64,000 bases of DNA, from assembly GCA_020638525.1 (NCBI GenBank), contig JACKIL010000003.1, positions 1 through 64,000 of the forward strand, in the 5' to 3' direction. A program made the translations under genes and the position numbers. Source of the stretch: Caulobacterales bacterium (lineage in GTDB: Bacteria; Pseudomonadota; Alphaproteobacteria; Caulobacterales; Parvularculaceae). This document shows, one piece after another, positions 45,918 through 54,648 of this stretch. Numbering within the stretch: the stretch's first letter is position 1; every line of letters starts with the position of its first letter. The notes under the pieces were generated by a model that saw only the letters and a program-made list of their open reading frames with translations, was not told where the DNA came from and ran no database searches.

Positions 45918-47522
45918 ATGGGGCGGATTCACTCATCCATCGACACGCGCTCGGAAGGCTTTGCCGCGAACGCCGCCGCGATGAAGAAGCTCGTCGAGGA
46001 ACTGAAGGCGAATGCGGTGACCGTCGCCGAAGGCGGGGGCGAGCGCTACGCCGAGCGCCACAAAGCGCGGGGCAAGCTCCTCGCGCGCGAGCGCATCGAG
46101 CGGCTGGTCGACGCCGGCGCGCCCTTCATGGAGCTTGGCGCCTTCGCCGCCTGGGGCATGTATTCAGGCGACGTTCACGCGGCGGGCGTCATCACCGGCA
46201 TCGGCCGCATCAACGGAACCGAGTGCATGATCGTCGCCAACGACCCGACGGTCAAAGGCGGCACCTACCACCCGATGACGGTGAAGAAGCATTTGCGCGC
46301 GCAGGAAATCGCGCAGGAAAACCGCCTGCCTTGCGTCTATCTCGTCGAGTCCGGCGGCGCCTTCCTGCCGATGCAGGATGAGGTTTTTCCGGACAAGGAT
46401 GATTTCGGCCGCATCTTCTTCAATCAGGCCAACATGTCGTCCATGGGCATTCCGCAGATCGCGGTCGTCCACGGAAGCTGCACGGCGGGCGGCGCCTATG
46501 TTCCGGCGATGTCCGATGAAGCGATCATCGTGCGCCGTCAGGGCACGATCTTTCTTGGCGGCCCGCCGCTCGTCAAGGCCGCGACCGGCGAAATCGTGAC
46601 GGCGGAAGACCTCGGCGGCGGCGACGTGCACACGCGCGAGTCCGGCGTTGCGGACCATCTCGCGGAAGACGACGACCATGCGTTGGGCCTCGCCCGCGCC
46701 ATCGTCTCGCGCCTCAACTGGGTCAAGCAGGGAAAGCTCGTTTTCGCCGAGTCCGAACCGCCCGCCTATGCCGCCGAAGAGCTTTACGGCGTCGTAGAGG
46801 CGGACCCGAGAAAACCTTATGACGCGCGCGAAATCATCGCGCGCATTGTCGATGGCTCGCGCTTTGACGAGTTCAAGCCGCTTTACGGCTCAACGCTCGT
46901 CACGGGTTTTGCGCATATTCACGGGAACCCCGTCGGCATTCTCGCCAATAACGGCATTCTCTTTTCCGAAAGCGCGCAGAAAGGCGCGCATTTCATCGAG
47001 CTGTGCTGCCAGCGCGGCGTGCCGCTCGTCTTCCTGCAGAACATTACGGGCTTCATGGTGGGCAGGTCGGCGGAAGCCGGCGGCATCGCGAAAGACGGCG
47101 CAAAGCTCGTCACCGCTGTTGCAACGGCGCGCGTGCCGAAATTCACCGTCATTGTCGGCGGGTCTTACGGCGCCGGCAATTACGGCATGTGCGGGCGCGC
47201 TTATTCACCGCGCTTCCTCTTCATGTGGCCGAACGCGCGCATCTCCGTCATGGGCGGCGAGCAGGCGGCGAGCGTGCTTGCAACCGTGCGGCGCGACGGC
47301 CTTCGCCCCGGCGAGGAATGGCCGGCGGAAGAGGAAGAGAAATTCAAAGCGAAGATTCGCGCCGATTACGACAATCAGGGCTCGCCCTATTATTCCTCCG
47401 CGCGGCTGTGGGATGACGGCGTCATCGACCCGGCGCAAACGCGCGATATTCTTGGCCTGTGCATTTCAGCGAGCCTAAATGCGCCGGTCGAGCAGACGAA
47501 GTTCGGCGTGTTCAGGATGTAA
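45918..47522 (+). CDS. mccB: Methylcrotonyl-CoA carboxylase, carboxyltransferase subunit
   Basis: The beta subunit moves carboxyl from carboxybiotin to 3-methylcrotonyl-CoA. The 534-residue chain has the family start (RSEGFAANAAAMKKLVEELKA), GGGERYAERHKARGKLLARERIERL, ANMSSMGIPQIAVVHGSCTAGGAYVPAMSDE, and ITGFMVGRSAEAGGIAKDGAKLV. The late GGSYGAGNYGMCGRAYSPRFLFMWPNARISVMGGEQAA is typical of methylcrotonyl rather than propionyl enzymes. The biotin subunit is 1.9 kb downstream. It begins the plus-strand operon. Confidence 0.96.
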   Translation: MGRIHSSIDTRSEGFAANAAAMKKLVEELKANAVTVAEGGGERYAERHKARGKLLARERIERLVDAGAPFMELGAFAAWGMYSGDVHAAGVITGIGRINGTECMIVANDPTVKGGTYHPMTVKKHLRAQEIAQENRLPCVYLVESGGAFLPMQDEVFPDKDDFGRIFFNQANMSSMGIPQIAVVHGSCTAGGAYVPAMSDEAIIVRRQGTIFLGGPPLVKAATGEIVTAEDLGGGDVHTRESGVADHLAEDDDHALGLARAIVSRLNWVKQGKLVFAESEPPAYAAEELYGVVEADPRKPYDAREIIARIVDGSRFDEFKPLYGSTLVTGFAHIHGNPVGILANNGILFSESAQKGAHFIELCCQRGVPLVFLQNITGFMVGRSAEAGGIAKDGAKLVTAVATARVPKFTVIVGGSYGAGNYGMCGRAYSPRFLFMWPNARISVMGGEQAASVLATVRRDGLRPGEEWPAEEEEKFKAKIRADYDNQGSPYYSSARLWDDGVIDPAQTRDILGLCISASLNAPVEQTKFGVFRM

Positions 47523-47529
47523 CCAACTC

Positions 47530-48072
47530 ATGCTGCTTTTCCTGAGAAATGCACGATTTGGAATTGTGTACGCAGCGATGGGCGTAGCCTTCATCGCATT
47601 GTCCGGCTCGGCGGAAGGCTTGATGAGTCCTCGCATTATTATAGGGTTCGTCGGGCTGATTACCGGTTTCGTTCAGTCCCTAATCGGCGTGATCGCGCTG
47701 CTTGGCGCGATATTCTTCAGGAATATCACCTTCAAGACAGCCCACGTCTTCACAATGATCGGATTTCTGCTCTTGCTCATCGCGATCCTGACAGGAATAC
47801 GGATCGACGACCAACGCATAGAGCAAAGCAAGCAGATTGGCGATGCGATTTTCGAAAAGGTGAATGCGTACGTTGAGTCCAACGAGCGATGCCCCTTATC
47901 TTTGAACGAAATAGAATCTTTTAAAGATGCAATACCGAAGCCAACAATTCGATTCTCGGAGTACCGCTATCGACAGACCGAGGATGGCGGATGTTACCTT
48001 GAATTCGCGGCGCCGATGTTTCTCTCTTGCACACGCCGCAATGACGAAGCCGAATGGCGTTGTAACGACTGA
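47530..48072 (+). CDS. Low-GC orphan membrane protein inside the leucine operon
   Basis: A 180-residue protein with three hydrophobic helices at the start (IVYAAMGVAFIALSG, IIIGFVGLITGFVQSLIGVIALLGAI, VFTMIGFLLLLIAILTG). It has a short cytoplasmic or periplasmic tail with four cysteines (RCPLSL, GGCYLEF, LSCTRRN, WRCND). I do not recognise it. Its GC is about 46% over 47701-47940 samples by hand count, far below mccB and the hydratase on either side. It begins only 8 bases after mccB, so it is cotranscribed. Confidence 0.6.
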   Translation: MLLFLRNARFGIVYAAMGVAFIALSGSAEGLMSPRIIIGFVGLITGFVQSLIGVIALLGAIFFRNITFKTAHVFTMIGFLLLLIAILTGIRIDDQRIEQSKQIGDAIFEKVNAYVESNERCPLSLNEIESFKDAIPKPTIRFSEYRYRQTEDGGCYLEFAAPMFLSCTRRNDEAEWRCND

Positions 48073-48098
48073 AAACTCAGCTACGCAGGAAACGCACC

Positions 48099-48893
48099 AT
48101 GAAAGAACAAGTCATCATCACCACGATCGACTCTCGCGGCGTTGCGCGGCTCACCATGAACCGCCCGCAACTGAAGAACGCGTTCAATGAAGAGCTGATC
48201 GGCGGCATTTGCGATGCGATGGGCCGGCTCAACGCCGACCAGAATGTGCGCGCGATCGTTCTCACCGGCGCGGGTGACGCCTTTTCCGCGGGCGGCGACC
48301 TCAACATGATGCGCCGCGCGGGCGAGGCTTCGGCGGCTGAAAACAAAGACGATGCAAGGCGCCTCGCGCATATGCTGCATTCGATATATTCCTCGCCGAA
48401 GCCGACCATCGCGCTCGTCAACGGCCCGGCGATGGGCGGCGGCGTCGGGCTTGTCGCGGCGTGCGATATCGCCATCGCATCGGAAGATGCGTTTTTCGCG
48501 CTTTCTGAAGTGCGCCTCGGCCTCATCCCCGCAGTCATTTCGCCCTTCGTCGTCGAGGCGATCGGCGCGCGCCAGGCGCGGCGCTATTTCCTTACCGGCG
48601 AGCGCTTCGATGCAGAAACCGCGCGGCGCATCGGCCTTGTCCATATGGTCGCGATGACGGCGCAGCTTGAAGCGACATTCGACGGCGCCCTCAAATCGCT
48701 CCTCGCCTGCGGGCCGAATGCGCAGCACGAAGCGAAGGAACTCATTCGCGCTGTTGCAGGCCACGCCATCACCGACGCCGTGATGGAAGATACGGCGGGC
48801 CGCATTGCGCGCATGCGCGCGAGCGCCGAGGGCAAGGAAGGCATGACGGCCTTCCTTGAAAAGAGGAAACCCAACTGGGTGAAGGGCGAGTGA
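48099..48893 (+). CDS. liuC: Enoyl-CoA hydratase, probable methylglutaconyl-CoA hydratase
   Basis: A 264-residue crotonase. NRPQLKNAFNEELIGGICDAMG begins the domain; AIVLTGAGDAFSAGGDLNMMRRAGEAS gives the first oxyanion loop; INGPAMGGGVGLVAACDIAIASEDAFFALSEVRLGLIPAVISPFV gives the second with the catalytic glutamate region. Placement between the carboxylase subunits and HMG-CoA lyase makes 3-methylglutaconyl-CoA hydratase (step 3 of the pathway) the best call. The symbol is by context. Confidence 0.88.
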   Translation: MKEQVIITTIDSRGVARLTMNRPQLKNAFNEELIGGICDAMGRLNADQNVRAIVLTGAGDAFSAGGDLNMMRRAGEASAAENKDDARRLAHMLHSIYSSPKPTIALVNGPAMGGGVGLVAACDIAIASEDAFFALSEVRLGLIPAVISPFVVEAIGARQARRYFLTGERFDAETARRIGLVHMVAMTAQLEATFDGALKSLLACGPNAQHEAKELIRAVAGHAITDAVMEDTAGRIARMRASAEGKEGMTAFLEKRKPNWVKGE

Positions 48894-49402
48894 GCGGACC
48901 TCTCCACATACGCGAGGCGGAGGCCGAAGATCGCGCTGCGATTCTCGCGCTGTTGCGCGACGCTTTCGGCCGCGAGGAAGAAGCCCGCCTTGTCGAACGT
49001 CTGTGGACGGATGACGCCGTGGCGCTTGAACTCGCCGCCTTCATCGACGGCGCCCTCGCCGGCTATTGCGCCTTCAGCCTCGTGACGGCCGAGCCCGAGC
49101 TTGAGGGCCCGGCGCTTGGCCTCGCCCCGCTCGCCGTCGCACCGTCCATGCAAAATCAGGGCGTCGGCGCGGCGCTTGTCGAAACGGGGCTTGAGGTTTG
49201 CGAAGAGCGCGGAGCGAGCCTCGTCGTCGTACTCGGCGAGCCCGAGTATTACTCGCGTTTCGGTTTTGCGCCGGCGCGCGCGAAGAACATTTCATGGGCG
49301 GCGATGGATGCAGGCGACGCCTTCCAGATCATCGACTATGCGGACCTGCCGGAAAACCTTTCGCGCCGCATTCACTATCACCCCGCCTTTCAAGAGGTTT
49401 AA
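48890..49402 (+). CDS. GNAT N-acetyltransferase
   Basis: A 170-residue GNAT protein: LHIREAEAEDRAAILALLRDAFG, ALGLAPLAVAPSMQNQGVGAALVETGLEVCEERGASLVVVLGEPEYYSRFGFAPA. The acetyl-CoA loop QNQGVG and the EYYSRFGF end are those of the YhbS-like class. It starts at GTG 48890, overlapping the hydratase stop (GTGA). The target is unknown; its place between pathway genes suggests cotranscription, not a catalytic step. Confidence 0.85.
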   Translation: MSGPLHIREAEAEDRAAILALLRDAFGREEEARLVERLWTDDAVALELAAFIDGALAGYCAFSLVTAEPELEGPALGLAPLAVAPSMQNQGVGAALVETGLEVCEERGASLVVVLGEPEYYSRFGFAPARAKNISWAAMDAGDAFQIIDYADLPENLSRRIHYHPAFQEV

Positions 49403-49411
49403 CGAGCGCTG

Positions 49412-51421
49412 ATGTTCAGGAAAATTCTCATCGCCAATCGCGGGGAAATCGCCGTTCGCGTTGCAAAGACGGCGCGGCGCATGGGCGTTGCGACGGTCGC
49501 GGTTTATTCGGATGCGGATAAAGACGCGCCCCATGTGAAGGCGTGCGACGAAGCCGTTCACATCGGCCCGCCGGCGCCTTCGGAAAGCTATCTGCGCGCC
49601 GAGCGCATCATCGAAGCGGCCAAGCGCACGGGCGCCGAAGCGATCCACCCCGGCTATGGATTCCTCTCCGAGAACGCGGCTTTCGCCGAGGCGCTTGAGA
49701 AAGCAGGCATCATCTTCATCGGCCCGACGGCGAAAACAATCCGCGCCATGGGCTCGAAATCGGCTGCGAAAGACTTGATGGAAGAAGCGGGCGTGCCGAC
49801 GACGCCGGGCTATCAGGGCGAGGACCAATCCTTCGAGACGTTCAAGCGCGAGGCCGCGCGCATCGGCTACCCTGTGCTTTTGAAAGCGACGGCGGGCGGC
49901 GGCGGCAAGGGCATGCGCATGGTCGCGCGCGCGGAAGACCTTGAAGAAGGCGTCGCGAGCGCTGCGCGCGAAGGCAAATCCGCATTTGGCGATCCGCGCC
50001 TTCTCATCGAAAAATACCTGCCGCGCGCGCGCCATGTCGAAGTGCAGATCTTCGGCGACGGCAAGGGCGAGGTCGTGCATTTCTTCGAGCGCGATTGCTC
50101 CGTGCAAAGACGCCACCAGAAGATCATCGAGGAAGCGCCCGCCCCGCGCCTTCCCGCTGATGTCCGCGCGCGCCTTCTCGAAGCGGGCGTCAATGCGGGC
50201 CGCGCCGTCGACTATCGCGGCGCCGGCACGGTCGAGTTTCTCTATGACGGCGGCGAGAACGTCTATTTCATGGAGATGAATACGCGCCTGCAGGTCGAGC
50301 ACCCGGTTTCCGAAGCGATTACGGGTGTCGATCTTGTCGAATGGCAATTGCGCGTCGCCTCCGGCGAAGGCCTGCCGCTCAAGCAGACAGAGATCATCGA
50401 GCACGGCCACGCCTTCGAGGCGCGGCTTTACGCTGAAAACCCGGACCAGAATTTCGCGCCGTCGATTGGCGATCTTTCGACCTTGCGTCTTCCCGCCGAC
50501 CTCGCGCGCATCGATTCCGGCGTTGCGCAAGGCCAGACGATTACGCCGCATTACGACCCGATGATTGCGAAGATCATCACGCATGGCGCCACGCGCGAGG
50601 AAGCGCTCGCGCGCCTTCGCACGGCGCTTGGCCAAACGCGCGTTGCGGGACTGGAAACGAATGCGCGCTTTCTCGCCGCGCTCAGCGCCGACGCTGACTT
50701 CGCTGCGGGCGATGTTTCGACGCGCTATATCGACGAACACTCGGACGCGCTCTTTGCAAAACCCGACCTCGGTAATCGCGCGCTCGCGGCGGCGCTCTTC
50801 TGGCGTCATTCGGAAGCGACGAAGAACCTCTCAAACGATCCGTGGTCGGCGCTTGTCGGTTTCCGCCTCAACAAGCCCGCGAAGTCCGTCTACTGGATCG
50901 AACTTGACGGCGCGCCCGCAATTGCGCGCCTGGTCGAGAAAGCCGAAGGCTTCGACGTAACGATCGAACCGAGCGCGACCGCCGCAATCCGCCGCGAAGG
51001 CGGGGCGAGCGGCGAGCCGTTCACCTTCTCCTTCGGCGCCGAGAAGATCGGCGACGATTTCCGCATCACGCAGGGTGGCGCGCAGTTCACCGCCGCCGCT
51101 GTGCGCCATGGCGAGGGCTTGCGCGTTTTCATCGGCGCGAACGCCGTCGACATCGCCTTCCCCGACCCGCTTTCGGGCGCGCTCGGCCACCACTCCGCCG
51201 AAGGCTCGCTGACAGCGCCGATGCCGGGCGTCATCACCCTCCTCAAAGCCGCGCCCGGCGACAGCGTTGAAGCCGGCGCGACCTTGCTCGTCATGGAAGC
51301 GATGAAGATGGAGCACGCGATCAAGGCGCCGCATGACGGCGTGATCAAATCCTTCCGCTTCAAAGCGGGCGATCAGGTGAAGGACGGCGATCTGCTCGTC
51401 GAATTTGAGGAGTCGGCGTAA
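49412..51421 (+). CDS. mccA: Methylcrotonyl-CoA carboxylase, biotin-containing subunit
   Basis: The 669-residue alpha subunit carries biotin carboxylase and biotin-carrier parts. MFRKILIANRGEIAVRVAKTARRMGV and LLKATAGGGGKGMRMV are the ATP-grasp core, YFMEMNTRLQVEHPVSEAITGVDLVEWQL the carboxylase signature, and LLVMEAMKMEHAIKAPHDGV (about residue 629-632) the biotin lysine site. It is paired with mccB in the same operon, 9 bases past the GNAT gene. Confidence 0.97.
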   Translation: MFRKILIANRGEIAVRVAKTARRMGVATVAVYSDADKDAPHVKACDEAVHIGPPAPSESYLRAERIIEAAKRTGAEAIHPGYGFLSENAAFAEALEKAGIIFIGPTAKTIRAMGSKSAAKDLMEEAGVPTTPGYQGEDQSFETFKREAARIGYPVLLKATAGGGGKGMRMVARAEDLEEGVASAAREGKSAFGDPRLLIEKYLPRARHVEVQIFGDGKGEVVHFFERDCSVQRRHQKIIEEAPAPRLPADVRARLLEAGVNAGRAVDYRGAGTVEFLYDGGENVYFMEMNTRLQVEHPVSEAITGVDLVEWQLRVASGEGLPLKQTEIIEHGHAFEARLYAENPDQNFAPSIGDLSTLRLPADLARIDSGVAQGQTITPHYDPMIAKIITHGATREEALARLRTALGQTRVAGLETNARFLAALSADADFAAGDVSTRYIDEHSDALFAKPDLGNRALAAALFWRHSEATKNLSNDPWSALVGFRLNKPAKSVYWIELDGAPAIARLVEKAEGFDVTIEPSATAAIRREGGASGEPFTFSFGAEKIGDDFRITQGGAQFTAAAVRHGEGLRVFIGANAVDIAFPDPLSGALGHHSAEGSLTAPMPGVITLLKAAPGDSVEAGATLLVMEAMKMEHAIKAPHDGVIKSFRFKAGDQVKDGDLLVEFEESA

Positions 51422-51435
51422 GCCGAAATAGAGCG

Positions 51436-51753
51436 ATGTCCCTCAGAGCTCAGGAGTTCCTCGGCTATTGGGTTATCGCAACAATTGTTGTCCTGTTCCT
51501 CGTTTACGCGATGTTGATGTCGCCACTCGGCGTCGGTTTTCAGGATATGCCCCACAATCCGTATATTCACCGGTTCTTTTTGGGCCTCTACAAATTCCTA
51601 TATTGGATAGGCTCGCCAGCACTTCTTCTTGCTCACGGAGTTTCGTCCTATTTTGGTTTTTCTGGAAAACGCCGGCTCGCCTACAAGACCTCGCTCATTT
51701 CGATTTCTCTGTTCATCTCAGGGGCCGTACTCGCCCTAGCTCTGCTGCCATAA
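51436..51753 (+). CDS. Small low-GC membrane protein inside the leucine operon
   Basis: The 105-residue protein has three membrane helices (LGYWVIATIVVLFLVYAML, FLYWIGSPALLLAHGVSSY, SLISISLFISGAVLALALLP). No family is recognised. The DNA is about 45% GC by hand count over 51541-51660, like the other orphan at 47530. It begins 14 bases after mccA and ends 18 bases before the HMG-CoA lyase gene, so it is probably cotranscribed. Confidence 0.6.
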   Translation: MSLRAQEFLGYWVIATIVVLFLVYAMLMSPLGVGFQDMPHNPYIHRFFLGLYKFLYWIGSPALLLAHGVSSYFGFSGKRRLAYKTSLISISLFISGAVLALALLP

Positions 51754-51771
51754 CCTGAGGATTTTCAGCTT

Positions 51772-52665
51772 ATGACCTCGAACATCACCATCATCGAAAT
51801 GGGCCCGCGCGACGGGCTTCAGAATGAAAAGCAGACTGTCAGTATCGAGAACAAGGTCGAGCTGATCGAGCGGCTTGCGAACGCCGGCATGAAAGCGGTC
51901 GAGGCGGGCGCGTTCGTCTCGCCGAAATGGGTGCCGCAAATGGCGGGCACGACGGAAGTGATGGCGGCGATCAGGCGCAAGCCCGGCGTTTCCTACCCGG
52001 TGCTGACGCCGAACATGAAAGGCTATGAAGGCGCGCGCGAGGCGAAGGCCGATACCGTCGCCGTGTTCGGCGCGGCGTCGGAAAGCTTCAGCCAGAAAAA
52101 CATCAACTGCTCGATCGAAGAGAGCCTTGAGCGGTTCAAGCCGGTGTTCGACGCGGCGAAAGCGGATGGCGTCAAAGTGCGCGGCTATGTCTCCTGCGTG
52201 CTTGGCTGCCCTTATGAGGGGAAGGTTCCCGTCGCCAATGTCGTGCGCGTTGCGAAAGCGCTCCACGCGATGGGCGCCTATGAAATCTCGCTCGGCGACA
52301 CCATCGGCGTCGGCACGCATGAGGAAACGAAAGCAATGGTGCGCGCTGTTTCGAGCGAGGTCCCTGTCGCCGCGCTCGCCGGCCACTATCACGACACTTA
52401 CGGGCAGGCGCTTTCCAATATCTGGGCGTCGATCGAAGAAGGCGTTCGCGTGTTCGACGCTTCCATCTCGGGCCTTGGCGGCTGCCCTTATGCGAAGGGC
52501 GCGTCCGGCAATGTCGCGACGGAAGACGTCGTCTATTCGCTCCACGGCTCGGGCTTTGCGACGGGGCTCGATCTTGATGCGCTTATCGAGACGAGCGTCT
52601 GGATCTCTGAAATTCTCGGGCGGCGTCCCGGGTCGAAAGTGACGCTCGCCAAGATGGGCGGGTGA
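51772..52665 (+). CDS. mvaB: Hydroxymethylglutaryl-CoA lyase
   Basis: HMG-CoA lyase splits HMG-CoA into acetoacetate and acetyl-CoA, the last step of leucine breakdown. The 297-residue barrel begins ITIIEMGPRDGLQNEKQTVS with the catalytic aspartate-arginine pair. It contains GAFVSPKWVPQMAGTTEV, GYVSCVLGCPYEGKV, ALAGHYHDTYGQALSNIW with the metal histidines, and ISGLGGCPYAKGASGNVATEDVVY, which holds the catalytic cysteine. GAGGATTTT precedes its ATG. Confidence 0.97.
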   Translation: MTSNITIIEMGPRDGLQNEKQTVSIENKVELIERLANAGMKAVEAGAFVSPKWVPQMAGTTEVMAAIRRKPGVSYPVLTPNMKGYEGAREAKADTVAVFGAASESFSQKNINCSIEESLERFKPVFDAAKADGVKVRGYVSCVLGCPYEGKVPVANVVRVAKALHAMGAYEISLGDTIGVGTHEETKAMVRAVSSEVPVAALAGHYHDTYGQALSNIWASIEEGVRVFDASISGLGGCPYAKGASGNVATEDVVYSLHGSGFATGLDLDALIETSVWISEILGRRPGSKVTLAKMGG

Positions 52666-52677
52666 GAAAACCTCCGT

Positions 52678-52808
52678 CGTCATCCTGAACAAGCGCGCAA
52701 GGCGCGCGCAGATTCAGGACCCAGAGCCACAATTTTCGGCGCGCGCCGCCCCTGGGTCCCGCATCTGCGCAGCAGCACTTGCGTGCCGCAGCGCGCGCGG
52801 GATGACGG
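52678..52808. repeat. Palindromic repeat A, copy 3
   Basis: The element starts CGTCATCCTGAACAAGCGCG, like copy 1, and ends GGGATGACGG. The middle is longer and more degenerate, with CTGCGCAGCAGCACTTGCG before the right arm. It lies between mvaB and the serine hydrolase gene, which converge. Confidence 0.8.
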
Positions 52809-52817
52809 AGAATGTAG

Positions 52818-54215
52818 CTACTCCCCCAGCGCCGCCAATACATCCGCCGAGAATTTCGCGATGTCGAACTGCGCGCCGCCATTGTCGTCAAAGCCGCGGC
52901 GGACGATGACGATGTTCCGCGCCGGGACGATCATCACATATTGTCCGCGATTGCCCATGGCCGCGTAGCTTCCTTCCGGAAGCCCGTGACGTTCGCCGAA
53001 AAGCCAGAACTGCGCGCCATAACCGGGAAGAACGCGCCCGTCGGGCCGGGCGAGCGGCGGCTGCGCCGGAGCAGGCGTTGCAACGAACGCCGCCCAGCCT
53101 TCAGGAAGAAGGCGCTGGCCGTTCCACACGCCGTCACCCAGATAAAGAAGCCCGAGCCGCGCAAGATCGCGCGCCGTCGTCCACACCTGGCTCGACATGA
53201 TGAAGTCGCCGTTCCAGTCCGTTTCGAGGAAAGTATGGTTCATCCCGAGCGGGGCGAGCACGCGCTCGAACGGATAGCGCAGATACGCCTCGTCCGATTT
53301 CATCCGCTCACGAAGGGCGCGCATCATCGTCATCGTGTCGTTATTGGCGTAGGTCCAGCGCGTTCCGGGCTCGGCGATGAGGCGGCGCGTGATCGCATGA
53401 TCGACAACGCGCCCGCCGCCGAAATAGACGTCATCCGTGCGATTGCCCGCAGGCCCGGAATCGAGTCCGCTCGACATGTGCATCAGGTCTTCGATCTTGA
53501 TCGCCGCACGCGGATCGCCCGGCGCCGACCACGCTTCAAGGCCCGCGGGCTCCGACACGTCGATGAGGCCGTCCATCACCGCCGCGCCGATCACCGTCGC
53601 ACCGATCGACTTTGCGACCGACCATGTCCGCTGCGGAACGTCCGGCCCGAAACCGTCGCGATATTTCTCGGCGACGATCACGCCATCTTTAATGACGAGC
53701 ACCGCCGTCGTTTCCGTTCCCTCGCCATAGGTCGCGCGATCGAAGCCAGCGGCGACGACAGGGTCGAGCGCGGGCGTTTCAACCACAGTCGAAAACAATT
53801 CCGCCGGCTCGGCGCCGGCTTTGCGCATCGACGTTTTCACCCTGAAATGCGTTATCTTCGGCAGTAAAGCAGCGGCGGAAGCGTCTGCCCCCGTCGCCAG
53901 CTGCGCGCAGCCAAGGCGCGGGCGCCAGGCGGAAATGCGCGGCGGCGCGCCCTCTGCATAAGCGACCGAAACGGTCTTCGCTTCTTCATCGATCACCGCA
54001 TCGGGCAACTCGCCGAGCGCTTCGCGATAATCAGGATAGATGCGGCTCAATTCATCGCCGGCGATTTGTTCGACGCTGCGCCCGGCGTTGAAATGCGCAG
54101 AGCAGGTGAACGCCGCCTTATAGCCCGCAACGAGGGAGAGATGGGCGGGGTCGCTTTGTGCGAACGCCGGCGCCGCGAATATGAAACAGGCCGCCAGCGC
54201 GGCGCCTTTCGCAAT
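52818..54215 (-). CDS. Exported class-C serine hydrolase; start disrupted
   Basis: This is a beta-lactamase/esterase-fold protein: TWSVAKSIGATVIGAAVMDG contains the SxxK serine, AIKIEDLMHMSSGLDSG and WTYANNDTM the Tyr-x-Asn, and AMGNRGQYVMIVP the late motif. The reading frame continues past the first usual start (TTG 54050) through AAFTCSAHF and QSDPAHLSLV to a real signal peptide (AALAACFIFAAPAFAQ). It then stops at a TAA at 54237-54239 with only ATT (54215) or CTG as possible starts. One more G in the run of six at 54223-54228 would join it to an ATG at 54244. This is either a rare start or a frameshift. Confidence 0.7.
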   Translation of the reverse strand: MAKGAALAACFIFAAPAFAQSDPAHLSLVAGYKAAFTCSAHFNAGRSVEQIAGDELSRIYPDYREALGELPDAVIDEEAKTVSVAYAEGAPPRISAWRPRLGCAQLATGADASAAALLPKITHFRVKTSMRKAGAEPAELFSTVVETPALDPVVAAGFDRATYGEGTETTAVLVIKDGVIVAEKYRDGFGPDVPQRTWSVAKSIGATVIGAAVMDGLIDVSEPAGLEAWSAPGDPRAAIKIEDLMHMSSGLDSGPAGNRTDDVYFGGGRVVDHAITRRLIAEPGTRWTYANNDTMTMMRALRERMKSDEAYLRYPFERVLAPLGMNHTFLETDWNGDFIMSSQVWTTARDLARLGLLYLGDGVWNGQRLLPEGWAAFVATPAPAQPPLARPDGRVLPGYGAQFWLFGERHGLPEGSYAAMGNRGQYVMIVPARNIVIVRRGFDDNGGAQFDIAKFSADVLAALGE

Positions 54216-54376
54216 CGATCTTCCCCCCTCACGGCGTTAACCATCTAACCCCTTGCCTCCGTTCAAAGATCGAAACTTATCCCCGCTATCGCAGGCGGGG
54301 TTATCATGGCGCTTTCAACCAATTCATTCCACCACATCAGGAGGGCCGCTGATGAGAGCTAGCATTCATTTGCGCC

Positions 54377-54513
54377 GCCTCCTCCCCTCGCCCGCTTCAG
54401 CGGGAGAGGGGTCGGGGGTGAGGGCTGCGGCGCATGCAAAACTCGACACGCTTGCGCGCTTGGCTGACGCCGCCACCCTCACCCTAGCCCTCTCCCGCCC
54501 CAGCGGGAGAGGG
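54377..54513. repeat. Composite palindromic repeat near parS
   Basis: CCTCGCCCGCTTCAGCGGGAGAGG at the left and CCTCTCCCGCCCCAGCGGGAGAGG at the right are palindromic arms, joined by CCCTCACC/GGTGAGGG. It fills part of the gene-free stretch 54216-54648, which also holds parS. No ORF with coding character is present there. Confidence 0.75.
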
Positions 54514-54614
54514 AACGCTTCCGCATCTTCGGCTGGCTCCCTGCTCTCTCGCGGCGGCGAAAGGCGCCTTTTGCCGCTGCAACCCGCAGAATTGCTGGGC
54601 CGCGCCGCGCGCCA

Positions 54615-54630
54615 TGTTTCACGTGAAACA
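54615..54630. other. parS centromere site
   Basis: TGTTTCACGTGAAACA matches the parS consensus in all 16 positions and is a perfect palindrome. ParB binds such sites to load the segregation complex and SMC. Only one perfect copy was seen in this window. It lies in the gap beside the end of the M49-like peptidase gene. parAB are not in the window. Confidence 0.93.
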
Positions 54631-54648
54631 TTCGCGCGGCGCAAAACC

